NCBI GenBank assembly: GCA_014763715.1
Contig: JACXUV010000018.1
Span: forward strand, 1-64,000
DNA length: 64,000 nucleotides
Direction: 5' to 3'
Origin: Rhodobacterales bacterium
GTDB lineage: Bacteria > Pseudomonadota > Alphaproteobacteria > Caulobacterales > Hyphomonadaceae
A program made the position numbers and the translations under genes. The notes under the pieces were generated by a model. The model made no database searches and was not told the DNA's origin. It saw only the letters and a list, made by a program, of their open reading frames with translations. Positions 42,519 to 51,362 of the stretch are shown here, piece by piece (the stretch's first letter is position 1; each line of letters starts with the position of its first letter).

Positions 42519-44576
42519 ATGTCCCTGCTCGAGCGTGTCGTTCGTGCGCACCGTTGCCGTTCTACCCATCACTATATTGCGCTGGATGCCCTTTCGCTGA
42601 TTGGCGGGGAGCAGGGGGAGGCCTGGAAGGCGGTCTTCCTGGTACACCATGAGCATCTTCTGGAGGGCGCCAAGGCCCCGGATTCGACGTTCAAGGACTT
42701 CATGAACCATGTCTGCCACGTCAATGAAGGCCTGTGGGGCGGGGCGCCGGCTAAGGCGATGGAATGGTATGCGCGCTCTGTCGAGCTATTGCGTGCGAAG
42801 AAGTGGAGCAAGGCCGCCTATGCCCTCGGTGTGCTGAGCCATTACTATGCAGACCCGATCCAGCCCTTCCATACGGGGCAGACAGAGGAAGAGGGCGTCA
42901 TCCACCGCGCCGTGGAATGGTCCATCGCCAAGAGCCGCGACGCGATTGACGAGCTGATCGAGACAAATGGCTATCCGGATATCCGCCTGCCGGATGGTCC
43001 GGGCTTCGTTGCCGACATGGTCGTGGAAGGCGCCACTCTGTCAAACACCTGGTACAACACCTTCATCGACCATTACGACCTTGACCGGGGCGTATCCCAC
43101 CCGCCGTCGGGCCTTGATGACACGATGCGGGAAGGCATTGCCGAACTGGTCGCCTACGCCACCGCTGGTTTCGCCGCGCTGATGACGCAGGCCGTGGAAG
43201 AGGCGGCCGTTGCTCCGCCGAAGGTGAGCCTCACCCTGCAGGGCTATATCGAGACGCTGGACATTCCGCTCCGCTGGGTCACGGCGAAGCTCGCCGATGT
43301 GAATGACCGGGCTCAGGTCGAGCGGATGTACAAGGAATACCAGAAGACCGGTAAAGTCGTGAAAACCCTGCCGGACGACGACAAGTTCATCCGCAAACAA
43401 CACGCCGCCCAGGTGCTCCGTGTGCCCCTCAAGGAACTCGACAAGCAGCCGATCGGTCCGATTGGCGCGGCGCGTGCGTCACTGGAAACGGCCCTGCCGG
43501 AAGTAATGGCGGAGCCGGACGCTCAGGCCGTTGAAGAAACGCTTGTTCTTGAGCCGGCCGACGAGATCGAGGCGGTTGAGCCTTCTGAAGCCGCCGAAGC
43601 GAACATTGCCGAGATCGAGGCCGATGAGGCCGATGAGGCCGATGAGGCCGATGAGACTGAGGCCGCTGACGTCGAGCCCGCCGAGGAAGAGCTCCTCCTG
43701 AGCGAAGAAGAACTCTCTCAGATCGAGGAAGTGGATCTCGTGGAAGAGGCAGAGCTCAGCGCCGGCGGCGACGAGGATGAAGACGACGAAGACTTCGAGG
43801 AAGACGAGGACGAAGACTACGAAGACGAGTCCGACGAAGAAGATGAGGACGAGTACGACTCCGACGATGAGGAGGATGAGTACGAGGAAGACGAAGACGA
43901 CGAAGAAGAAGACTTCGACGAAGAGGATGAAGACGACGAAGACTTCGATGAGGACGACGAGGAATACGACGAGGAGGAAGACGATGAGTCCGAGGAGTAT
44001 GACGAAGACGAGGACGATGAAGAGTCCGAATACGAGGATGAAGACGACGAGGCTGAGGAGTATGACGACACAGCCGGGGAGGCGTCTGAAGACGAAGTGG
44101 ACGAGATCGCTGCCTCAACAGACGAGGAAGAGTCCGCGCCTGCACCACATGTGCGTACGTCCGGCCTGACACGGGAAAATCCGGTCGTCGATGCGCCCTC
44201 GATCGGTCCGAAAACGGCTACGCGTCTTGAGGATGTCGGCATCTTCACGATTGGCGACTTGCTCGATTGCGATATCGAGGAAACGGCCTTCCTGCTGGAC
44301 GTCCATTACATCGACTCCGAAACCCTGCGTGACTGGCAGGATCAGACGAAGCTGATGATGGATGTCCCGGGCCTGCGTGTGCATGATGTGCAGATCATGG
44401 TCGGCGCGGGTATCCGCACCAGCAAGGAACTTGCCGAGGCGCCTGCGCGCACCCTGTTCCTTCTGGCGACTGAATTCCTGAATTCGCCAGAAGGCGAGCG
44501 CGTCCGCCGCGGCGACGACCTCTTCATGGAAGAAGAGGTCGAAGAGTGGATCGAGCGCGCCCGCGAAGCGGCTTGA
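42519..44576 (+). CDS. Zinc-dependent phospholipase C-like domain, acidic linker, DUF4332/HhH module
   Basis: The protein has 685 residues in three parts. Residues 1-230 look like the Zn_dep_PLPC fold: THHYIALDAL near the N-terminus, NHVCHVNEGLWGG, and GVLSHYYADPIQPFHTGQ supply the His/Asp ligands. Residues about 350-540 are almost pure Asp/Glu with spaced Tyr, Phe and Ser, certainly disordered. Residues about 560-670 form a DUF4332-type helix-hairpin-helix region (SIGPKTATRLEDVGIFTIGD, then GIRTSKELAEAPARTLF). There is no signal peptide, which is odd for a phospholipase, so an intracellular role is likely. Function is unknown. Confidence 0.7.
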   Translation: MSLLERVVRAHRCRSTHHYIALDALSLIGGEQGEAWKAVFLVHHEHLLEGAKAPDSTFKDFMNHVCHVNEGLWGGAPAKAMEWYARSVELLRAKKWSKAAYALGVLSHYYADPIQPFHTGQTEEEGVIHRAVEWSIAKSRDAIDELIETNGYPDIRLPDGPGFVADMVVEGATLSNTWYNTFIDHYDLDRGVSHPPSGLDDTMREGIAELVAYATAGFAALMTQAVEEAAVAPPKVSLTLQGYIETLDIPLRWVTAKLADVNDRAQVERMYKEYQKTGKVVKTLPDDDKFIRKQHAAQVLRVPLKELDKQPIGPIGAARASLETALPEVMAEPDAQAVEETLVLEPADEIEAVEPSEAAEANIAEIEADEADEADEADETEAADVEPAEEELLLSEEELSQIEEVDLVEEAELSAGGDEDEDDEDFEEDEDEDYEDESDEEDEDEYDSDDEEDEYEEDEDDEEEDFDEEDEDDEDFDEDDEEYDEEEDDESEEYDEDEDDEESEYEDEDDEAEEYDDTAGEASEDEVDEIAASTDEEESAPAPHVRTSGLTRENPVVDAPSIGPKTATRLEDVGIFTIGDLLDCDIEETAFLLDVHYIDSETLRDWQDQTKLMMDVPGLRVHDVQIMVGAGIRTSKELAEAPARTLFLLATEFLNSPEGERVRRGDDLFMEEEVEEWIERAREAA

Positions 44577-44585
44577 CCTGCCGCC

Positions 44586-45962
44586 TCAGGCTTGCAGGGG
44601 TTCGAAGTCTGACGTGAAGTGCCGCATCATTGGCGGCTCTTTCACGATCTTCATGCCGCGCAGGGCGTCCTTGTTTGCGGCAAGTTCCTCAAAGACTTCG
44701 ACGATATAATCGGCATGCGACTGGGTGTAGACGCGCCGGGGCATGGCGAGTCGCACCAGGTCCATCCGGGCCGGTTCCTCCGTGCCATCGGGCTTGCGTC
44801 CGAACATCACCGTGCCGATTTCGCAGCCCCGGATGCCGCCCATTTCGTAGAGGGCGCAGGCCAGTGCCTGGCCGGGATATTCCAGCGGCGGAATGTGGGG
44901 CAGGAAGGCGCGCGCGTCGACGAACACGGCATGGCCACCTGCTGGTTTCACGACGGGAACGCCCATCGCATCCAGCCGTTCGGCAATGTATGCATTCGTC
45001 CGCACACGATAGCGCAGGTAATCCTCGTCGATGATCTCGCTGAGGCCCCGCGCGATGGCGTCGAGATCGCGTCCGGCCAGGCCGCCATAGGTCGGGAAGC
45101 CTTCCGTCTGAATCAGCAGGGTGCGGGCGCGTTCGGCAAGGTCGTCATCATTCACGGCCAGCCAGCCGCCAATGTTTGCGAAGGCGTCTTTCTTGGCGCT
45201 CATCGTCATGCCGTCGGCCACGGCGAAAGTATCGCGTACAATGTCCTTGATGCTGCGGTTTTTCTGGCCGTCTTCGCGAAGCTTGATGAACCAGGCATTC
45301 TCGGCAAAGCGGCAGCCGTCGATGAAGAATGGCTTGCCATGAGTATGGGCAATCTTTGCCGCGCCGCGAATGTTTTCCAGGCTCACCGGCTGGCCGCCGC
45401 CTGCATTGTTGGTGATGGTCATCATCACTGCGGGCACGGCATCGCCCTTTTCCTTCAACAGGGCCTCCAGCGCATCAAGATCCATATTGCCCTTGAACGG
45501 ATGGTCTAGGGAAGGGACCTTGCCTTCCGGGATCGGCAGGTCGACGGCCTCGGCGCTCATGGCTTCGATATTGCCGCGCGTCGTGTCGAAGTGGGTGTTC
45601 GACGGAATGACATGGCCGGGCTTTGCGATCAGCGTGAACAGAAGGTGTTCGGCCGCGCGTCCCTGATGGGCCGGGATGATGTGAGCGAAATCCATCAGAT
45701 GACGGACAGCGGCCTCGAACCGGTAGAAGCTGGGCGCACCGGCATAGCTTTCGTCACCCGTCATGACGGCGCCCCATTGTGCCGCACTCATGGCAGAGGT
45801 GCCACTGTCGGTCAGCAGGTCGATGATCACATCGTCGGAATGCAGTTTGAAGAGGTTGTAGTTCGCCGCTTTCAGCAGCTCTGCGCGCTCCTCGCGAGTC
45901 GTCATGCGGATCGGCTCGACTGATTTGATGCGGAAGGGTTCGATAATGGTTTTCACGGGCAT
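44586..45962 (-). CDS. tnaA: Tryptophanase (indole-producing beta-eliminating lyase)
   Basis: A 458-residue PLP enzyme that splits tryptophan into indole, pyruvate and ammonia. IIEPFRIKSVEPIRMTTREE at the N-terminus, IIPAHQGRAAEHLLF, FIDGCRFAENAWFIK and the PLP lysine in MSAKKDAFANIGG (about residue 257) identify the TnaA/tyrosine phenol-lyase family. ALACALYEMGGIRGCEIGT and the VEGFPTYGG-like IQTEGFPTYGGL fit tryptophanase better than tyrosine phenol-lyase. The ATG at 45962 is very close to AGGAG (two bases), so initiation may be weak. I see no TnaC-like leader peptide in the 160 bases upstream, and no transporter next to it. Confidence 0.87.
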   Translation of the reverse strand: MPVKTIIEPFRIKSVEPIRMTTREERAELLKAANYNLFKLHSDDVIIDLLTDSGTSAMSAAQWGAVMTGDESYAGAPSFYRFEAAVRHLMDFAHIIPAHQGRAAEHLLFTLIAKPGHVIPSNTHFDTTRGNIEAMSAEAVDLPIPEGKVPSLDHPFKGNMDLDALEALLKEKGDAVPAVMMTITNNAGGGQPVSLENIRGAAKIAHTHGKPFFIDGCRFAENAWFIKLREDGQKNRSIKDIVRDTFAVADGMTMSAKKDAFANIGGWLAVNDDDLAERARTLLIQTEGFPTYGGLAGRDLDAIARGLSEIIDEDYLRYRVRTNAYIAERLDAMGVPVVKPAGGHAVFVDARAFLPHIPPLEYPGQALACALYEMGGIRGCEIGTVMFGRKPDGTEEPARMDLVRLAMPRRVYTQSHADYIVEVFEELAANKDALRGMKIVKEPPMMRHFTSDFEPLQA

Positions 45963-46122
45963 TACTCCTGGCTCTCGAATCGTCCTGGAGGGTGCCGTTC
46001 GGCGTCGCACACAGGACTTATCCTGCGCCGCGGTTGCCTCGTCTTCGTGACGCGACCGCGCTCAGCGCCTGTTGCAATAACTGGCGCTTATCACAGGGCT
46101 GCGCCGGATTTCAAGGTGCCGC

Positions 46123-47106
46123 TCAGTTGCCGCGTGGTTTCAGGCCGGCGCTGCGGTAGATGGCATCAATCACCCGCATGTTTGCGACCGCATCCTCGCC
46201 GCCGGTCAACGGTTTTGCCCGCCCGGCGAGGACATCCACCATATGGGCCAGCTGGTGGTCATAGGTTGTTTCGCCGGGAATGGTTTCTGTGCGGTCCGGC
46301 TGGCCACGCTGCTGGAAAATGATCGTGTGCTCGCGATGGGGGTGGACCGGGTTGTTGAAGGAGAGAGAGCCTTTCGTGCCCTCGACATGCAACTGGATGC
46401 GGCGGGTCACAGTCTCCGACATGGAAGTCATGATCGAGGCAGTGACGTCGCCCGGAAACACCAGCCGTGCATGGGTAGAGATGTCCACCTCGGGCCGTTC
46501 GCAATGGCATTCCGCCGATGCGACAGACGGCTCAGTGCCTGCAAGCGTGCGCACCATGTGGACGCAATAGGTGCCAAGGTCCATCAGCGCACCGCCGCCC
46601 GTCTCCAGCGTGTGGCGCAGTTCGCCCGGCCGGTAGGGGATGGCGACTGAGAAGTCCGCCTCCATGGAGAGGATCTTGCCGATATGCCCGCTGCGGATGT
46701 GGCCGAGTACGTGAATGAAGGCCGGGTGGAAGCGGTAGTGGAAGGCTTCCACCAGCGGCCGCCCGGTTTCCAGCGCGGCCTGCTGCATGGCGACGGCTTC
46801 TACCGCATTCATGGCGAATGGCTTCTCGCACAGAACGGCCTTGCCGGCTTTCAGGGCGGCGATGGTCAGGTCCGCATGCCGGTTCGGGGGCAGGGCGTTG
46901 TAGACCAGGTCAACATCGTCGCGCGCGATCAGCGCTTCGTAGCTCTCTGCCACATACTGGATCTCATGCTCTGCGGCATAGGCTTCGGCGCGGCCGGCAT
47001 CGCGTGCGGCGACGGCAACGACGCGGCAGTCCGTCCGCCGCCGGGCCGGTTCGATGATGGCTTTCGGGGCGATGTTGGCTGCGCCGAGAATTCCGATCCG
47101 GATCAT
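46123..47106 (-). CDS. Gfo/Idh/MocA-family NAD(P)-dependent oxidoreductase
   Basis: This 327-residue protein starts with the Rossmann motif GILGAANIAPKAII and has the conserved EKP motif in AVLCEKPFAMNA (about 85-97), followed by a C-terminal alpha/beta domain (GGGALMDLGTYCVHMVRTLA). Members oxidise sugars, inositols or dihydrodiols. The ATG at 47106 has GAGGGG eight bases upstream. It ends 160 bases before tnaA on the same strand. Confidence 0.88.
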   Translation of the reverse strand: MIRIGILGAANIAPKAIIEPARRRTDCRVVAVAARDAGRAEAYAAEHEIQYVAESYEALIARDDVDLVYNALPPNRHADLTIAALKAGKAVLCEKPFAMNAVEAVAMQQAALETGRPLVEAFHYRFHPAFIHVLGHIRSGHIGKILSMEADFSVAIPYRPGELRHTLETGGGALMDLGTYCVHMVRTLAGTEPSVASAECHCERPEVDISTHARLVFPGDVTASIMTSMSETVTRRIQLHVEGTKGSLSFNNPVHPHREHTIIFQQRGQPDRTETIPGETTYDHQLAHMVDVLAGRAKPLTGGEDAVANMRVIDAIYRSAGLKPRGN

Positions 47107-47303
47107 GTAGAGGCCCCTCTGAGCGATGCTGCATACTGGCAACCGGCGCGGCAGGCGTAAACAAACAGTCGCGGCGCGGCGGCAATTCTTAACAGATGCC
47201 TGCTGCAATCTTCAGGATTTCACCGATCCGGTAACCAAACAGAAAGGCTGACGCGGGTTAATGATCGCTCCCAGGGCCGTTAATCTTAGGAGTGCCTACG
47301 CTA

Positions 47304-47738
47304 ATGATGAATGATCTTACGGCGCACATCGCTAAAACCAGCGGCCTTGCGGAACCTGTTGCCCGGCAGGCCCTTGGCATTGTGCTGAACGCAGCAGACC
47401 GCCAGACCTCGCCGTTCGCTGCGGCCATGTTCAAGTCCGTTCCCGGCGCCCGCGCCCTTGCGGCCCGCACCGGCAGCGAGCTGGGCGCCCCTGTGGGCGA
47501 GATTGCCCGCATGATCGAGCAGACCCCGGGCGGCAAGCGCCGCGTTGCGCGCGAGATGATTACCGCGTTGCATGGGATCGGCCTCGATCACAAGGACATC
47601 GGCGCGCTGCTTCCGGCGATTTCCGCCCATATGGAAGAGGCGCACGGCCTGACCGGCTTCGGCCATCTGGGCGACCTGATCGGGTCGGACCTCGACGGCG
47701 ACCTCACAGCAGGTGATTCCGGCACCAAGGCCGCCTGA
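47304..47738 (+). CDS. Small helical protein of unknown function
   Basis: A 144-residue, all-helical protein without signal or membrane segments: MNDLTAHIAKTSGLAEPVAR, FKSVPGARALAARTGSELGA, LTGFGHLGDLIGSDLDGDLT. The layout of short helices recalls DUF2267/DUF2780-type proteins, but I cannot claim membership. TTAGGAG lies upstream of ATG 47304; a second ATG follows at once. A terminator follows the stop. The 197-base gap before it (47107-47303) carries no site I can support. Confidence 0.65.
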   Translation: MMNDLTAHIAKTSGLAEPVARQALGIVLNAADRQTSPFAAAMFKSVPGARALAARTGSELGAPVGEIARMIEQTPGGKRRVAREMITALHGIGLDHKDIGALLPAISAHMEEAHGLTGFGHLGDLIGSDLDGDLTAGDSGTKAA

Positions 47739-47763
47739 TCCACCTGACAACCTGACCGGAAGC

Positions 47764-47787
47764 GCCGCCCCGAAACGGGCGGCTTTT
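47764..47787 (+). terminator. Rho-independent terminator
   Basis: GCCGCCC (47764-47770) and GGGCGGC (47777-47783) form a perfect stem with a six-base loop followed by TTTT, 25 bases past the stop of the 144-residue protein. Confidence 0.75.
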
Positions 47788-47894
47788 CTTTGGTTCGCCT
47801 CTTCGGTTCGCCCTGCGGAAGCTCATAGCGGGGCTTTCCCTTCGCGCGGGGCCTGTTTATGGAATGGGCCGACGAAACAGGGGAAACTGTGGAC

Positions 47895-48173
47895 ATGACG
47901 GCAACTGCGACGCTTCAGGCGGATGAGAAACTTGCGCTCGACCTGATGGCGGCGATCCGGGCAGCGGCTGAAAAGCTTTGCGCCCCGTCGGAAGTGGATC
48001 TTGTTTCGGTGACTGTGGACGTCTCCGCCCGCATCGAAGGCGCTGGGGCGGCCAGCATCGACACGCGGATCGACCGGCGCACGCGCACCGTTCTGTTTGC
48101 GGGCGGTTCGGCGTCTGTCGATGGCAAGATCGTGATGAGCGCGACGGCCGTTTATTCCATCCGGCCGGCCTGA
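47895..48173 (+). CDS. Short hotdog-like (PaaI-type) protein, function unknown
   Basis: A 92-residue protein whose C-terminal half (IDTRIDRRTRTVLFAGGSAS, then VDGKIVMSATAVYSI) resembles the last strands of PaaI-type hotdog thioesterases, while the acyl-binding helix and first strands are missing. The start could be ATG 47895 or ATG 47859, which would add 12 residues; neither has a strong Shine-Dalgarno. Its last 22 bases overlap the convergent mscS-like gene. Confidence 0.55.
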   Translation: MTATATLQADEKLALDLMAAIRAAAEKLCAPSEVDLVSVTVDVSARIEGAGAASIDTRIDRRTRTVLFAGGSASVDGKIVMSATAVYSIRPA

Positions 48174-49123
48174 ACCCGGATACCGGGGCCGCCTTCGGGC
48201 CGCATGTCCAGTTCGCCGCGCATCCGGGGCAGGGCTTCCGGGTGTTTTTCCTGAAGCCAGGCGATCATCTTTTCACGGATAAAGCAGCGCAGATCCCATG
48301 CATCGGGGGAGTTCTTTGCGCTGGCCAGCGCCCGTACACGGATCGTCGCCGTATCCGTATCGGTGACCTGCAGGTTCACCACATCGCCATCCCATAGCGG
48401 TGTGGCGCGGCAGATTTCCGTCAGCTTCTCCCGCATCTCTGAAACCGGCGCGCGATAGTCCAGCGACCAGAAGACACTGCCGATGATGCTGGCGGACTTG
48501 CGCGTCCAGTTCTGGAAGGGCTGTTCGATGAAATAGGAGAGCGGCACGATCAGGCGCCGCCAGTCCCACAGGCGCACGACGACATAGAACAGGCCGATTT
48601 CCTCGATCCATCCCCATTCGTCTTCCAGCACGACGGCATCGTCGAGCCGGATTGGCTGTGTGAAGGCGATCTGAAGGCCGGCGATCAGGTTCGACAACAT
48701 GGGCCGCGCCGCGATGCCGACCGCAATGCCCGCGATCCCGGCAGAGGCAAACAGGCTGACCCCGAACTGTTTCACGCCGGGGATGACCGTCAGGGCCGCC
48801 GCAACGGTGACGACGCCCACGGCCACGATCCAGATACGCCGGATTACGTCCAGACGCGTGGCAGAGGTACGGGCCTTCAGATTGTCGCTCTCGTGAATGT
48901 TCAGCTTGGCAAGGCGCCGTTTGACGAGCCCGTCGACCAGCGTGCCGATGGCCCAGCCCGTGGCGGCGATGAAGCAGATGGACGCCAGCACATCCGGCCA
49001 GGCGCCCAGCTTGTTCCAGTCAGGCGCGAGGCCGGTATGGGGCATACTGAGAATGAGCGCGCCGATCAGGGTGAAGAGAACAGGCGGGCGCGCCCGTTTC
49101 AGCCAGCGGATGCGCAGGCGCAA
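48152..49123 (-). CDS. MscS-family mechanosensitive channel
   Basis: A protein of about 323 residues with three to four membrane helices, the pore-helix/beta-domain signature (FASAGIAGIAVGIAARPMLS, LIAGLQIAFTQPIRLDDAVV) and a C-terminal vestibule domain. Such channels relieve osmotic downshock. The frame has no ATG at its 5' end: TTG 49123 is the only conventional start before the first helix, but a perfect AAGGAGGT lies five bases before an in-frame ATC at 49168-49166, which would add 15 residues (IAGPDDKTDIRKKDR). The gene overlaps the convergent hotdog-like gene by 22 bases. Confidence 0.85.
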   Translation of the reverse strand: MRLRIRWLKRARPPVLFTLIGALILSMPHTGLAPDWNKLGAWPDVLASICFIAATGWAIGTLVDGLVKRRLAKLNIHESDNLKARTSATRLDVIRRIWIVAVGVVTVAAALTVIPGVKQFGVSLFASAGIAGIAVGIAARPMLSNLIAGLQIAFTQPIRLDDAVVLEDEWGWIEEIGLFYVVVRLWDWRRLIVPLSYFIEQPFQNWTRKSASIIGSVFWSLDYRAPVSEMREKLTEICRATPLWDGDVVNLQVTDTDTATIRVRALASAKNSPDAWDLRCFIREKMIAWLQEKHPEALPRMRGELDMRPEGGPGIRVQAGRME

Positions 49124-49284
49124 CCTGTCTTTCTTCCGGATGTCTGTTTTGTCGTCTGGGCCGGCGATGGCGGACCTCCTTCCGGACTGACCTCACTTCA
49201 GGCATAGGGACACGGGCCCTGCCGGATCAACCGGCAGGCCGCGATTTTGTTCAGATTCTTTTGAACAGGGCGTTCGTTGGGCGT

Positions 49285-49827
49285 TTACTTGACGCGCTCG
49301 ACGCGGAAGGCGAGGCCGCCGTCCAGCTTCATCTTGTAGCTGCCAAGCGAGGCCTGGAAGATGCGGGCTTCCTTGGGGGAGCCTTTCACACGGATATTCC
49401 TGTCGTCAGTCTGGACCCAGACCTGTCCGTTTTCCAAAGTCACGCGCACCCGGTCGCGATCGCGGCGGACAAGGTCTTTTTCCTTCTTCACCGAACGAAT
49501 GACGAAAGTCACTTCCTTCAGGTCGTCAGCCTTGGCCTTGCCGTTTTCATCCTTGCCACCAAAGGCGAGCTTCGGGAGGGAAGGGATGGCGAAGCCGAAA
49601 CTGTCGCGCTTCACGTCTTCCACTTCCTTGCGGGTGAAGGTCTTCACCTCGCCGGCGTCTTCTGCGGCTTTCAGTCGGCCAACCGCGGCGTCGTAACAGG
49701 CGAGGCGGTCAGCATCTGCGGCGATCTCCTTGCACGCATAGACGTCGGACGTGGACACATCCTCTGCCAGGGCCGGCAGGGCAGTGAGGCTGATGGCAGC
49801 GGCAATGAGGGCGATCGGGCGTTTCAT
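49285..49827 (-). CDS. Secreted protein with a Cys-pair N-terminal motif, function unknown
   Basis: A 180-residue protein with a signal peptide (LIAAAISLTALPALA) and then VYACKEIAADADRLACYDAA, a motif with two cysteines seen at the start of many unnamed alphaproteobacterial periplasmic proteins. A basic beta-rich tail follows (DLVRRDRDRVRVTLENGQVW). I do not know its function. Confidence 0.7.
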   Translation of the reverse strand: MKRPIALIAAAISLTALPALAEDVSTSDVYACKEIAADADRLACYDAAVGRLKAAEDAGEVKTFTRKEVEDVKRDSFGFAIPSLPKLAFGGKDENGKAKADDLKEVTFVIRSVKKEKDLVRRDRDRVRVTLENGQVWVQTDDRNIRVKGSPKEARIFQASLGSYKMKLDGGLAFRVERVK

Positions 49828-50028
49828 GACGGCGTTCCTCGGGGTCTGTCGGGCCATTCGGGCCCTGTCTGACGCTATTTCTGGCAAATCTGGGCAAGCG
49901 CGGGAAGGGGAGGCAACAGTTTGCGGCAAACTCAGCTTCCGTTTATTCAAAATACGCAAAGTCTTTTCATTTGTGCCACCATCTGGCAGCAAACGGTCCA
50001 AGACTGAGACCCACTTAGGAGTATTTTG

Positions 50029-51337
50029 ATGATCCTCTCCCGTATGCGGGGCCTGATGGCCACCGGTGCTCTGGCCCCCGGAAGTCGCTTCGCAATATGC
50101 CTCGCTGCTGTACCTCATCAAGAACGCCGCCAAGATCAATGAAGGCGTGCTGCCGCCGGAAGAGCTGGGCGCACGTGCCATCGACGACAAGACGCTGGAA
50201 CTGACGCTGGAATACCCGGCGCCGTACCTGCCGGGCCTGTTGTCGCACTACACGACCTATCCGGTGCCGAGCCATGCCATCGAGACCTATGGCGATGCCT
50301 GGATCCAGCCTGAAAACATCGTGGTGAACGGTCCGTACAAGCTGGTCTACTGGCGCACGGGTGACCAGCTGGTCGCCGACAAGAACCCGACCGGCTTCGG
50401 CGCGGACAATGTCTGCTTCGACCGCGTGGTCTATTTCGAGCTGGAAGACCTGACCTCGGTCGAAAACAAGATCCAGGCCGGTGAGATGGACGTGAACAAC
50501 GCCTTCGACGGTGCCCGCCAGGCCGAAATCGAGGCCAAGCTGCCGGGCTGGGTGCGCACCACGCCGGCCCTGATCACGACGTACTGGTCGTTCAATTCCC
50601 AGGTTGCCCCGTTCGACGATGTGCGCGTGCGCAAGGCGCTCTCCATGGCGCTCGACCGGGAGTTCATGGTGAAAAGCGTTCTGACGCCGGGCTATGTGCC
50701 GGCCTATTCCATGGTGCCTCCGGGGATCGACAATTATGACGCCCCGCGTCCGCATGTGGACTGGGAGAATGTCCCGCGTGCCGACCGCTTGGCCGAGGCC
50801 AAGCGTCTTCTGGAAGAGGCCGGGTACGGGCCGGACAAGCCGCTGGAGTTCGAATACATCCACCGCTCGACGGACGATAACCCGAAGGTCGCTCCGGTAG
50901 CGCAGGCCAACTGGGCCGAGATTGCCCCCTGGGTGAAACCGACCATCGTGAAGCAGGACACCAAGGTTCTTTATGCCCGCCTGCGCCAGTCGGACTTCCA
51001 GGTCGCCGATGCCGCCTGGGTCGCGGACTTCGATGACCCGATCAACTTCCTCTATCTGCTGAAATCCGACACCGGCCAGCAGAACTACGGCAATTACAGC
51101 AATCCGGAATATGATGCGCTGCTCGTGCGCTCCAATTCGGAACTCGACCTGAAGAAGCGGGCCGAGACCTTTGCCGAGGCTGAAGAGCTGATGCTGAACG
51201 ATTATCCGATCACGCCGATGTGGTTCCAGGTGACCAAGAATCTGGTCGACCCGACGCTTCAGGGGTTTGAGGACAATGCCAAGGATCAGCACCGCTCGCG
51301 CTTCATGTGCCGGGATGGTATGAAAACAGCCGAATAG
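50029..51337 (+). pseudogene. oppA-like peptide-binding protein gene with internal deletion
   Basis: TAGGAG precedes ATG 50029, which opens a frame encoding MILSRMRGLMATGALA, a typical signal-peptide start. At about 50078 the homology jumps into the next frame at PPEVASQYASLLYLIKNAAK. That segment corresponds to about residue 145 of Escherichia coli OppA, and homology then runs intact to the end (YRDILA-free OppA tail, ending FMCRDGMKTAE). About 130 codons including the start of the mature domain are therefore missing, and the frame is broken. The N-terminal frame stops at TGA 50143. Only the C-terminal ~420 residues remain open (a GTG at 50066 could start them). No opp permease or ATPase genes are adjacent. 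Confidence 0.8.
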
Positions 51338-51362
51338 GCACCGCTGAATAGGGGGAGGCGGC

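Noticed and set aside
43621-43665. Short tandem GCCGATGAG repeats as a possible mobile or CRISPR-like repeat
   Set aside because: They are in-frame codon repeats for Ala-Asp-Glu at the start of the acidic linker, with no spacers.
43756-44172. Arg/Pro-rich and Ser-rich open frames opposite or out of frame with the acidic tract
   Set aside because: GAC/GAA/GAG repeats read as Arg- or Ser-rich sequence in other frames; these are by-products of the acidic coding region.
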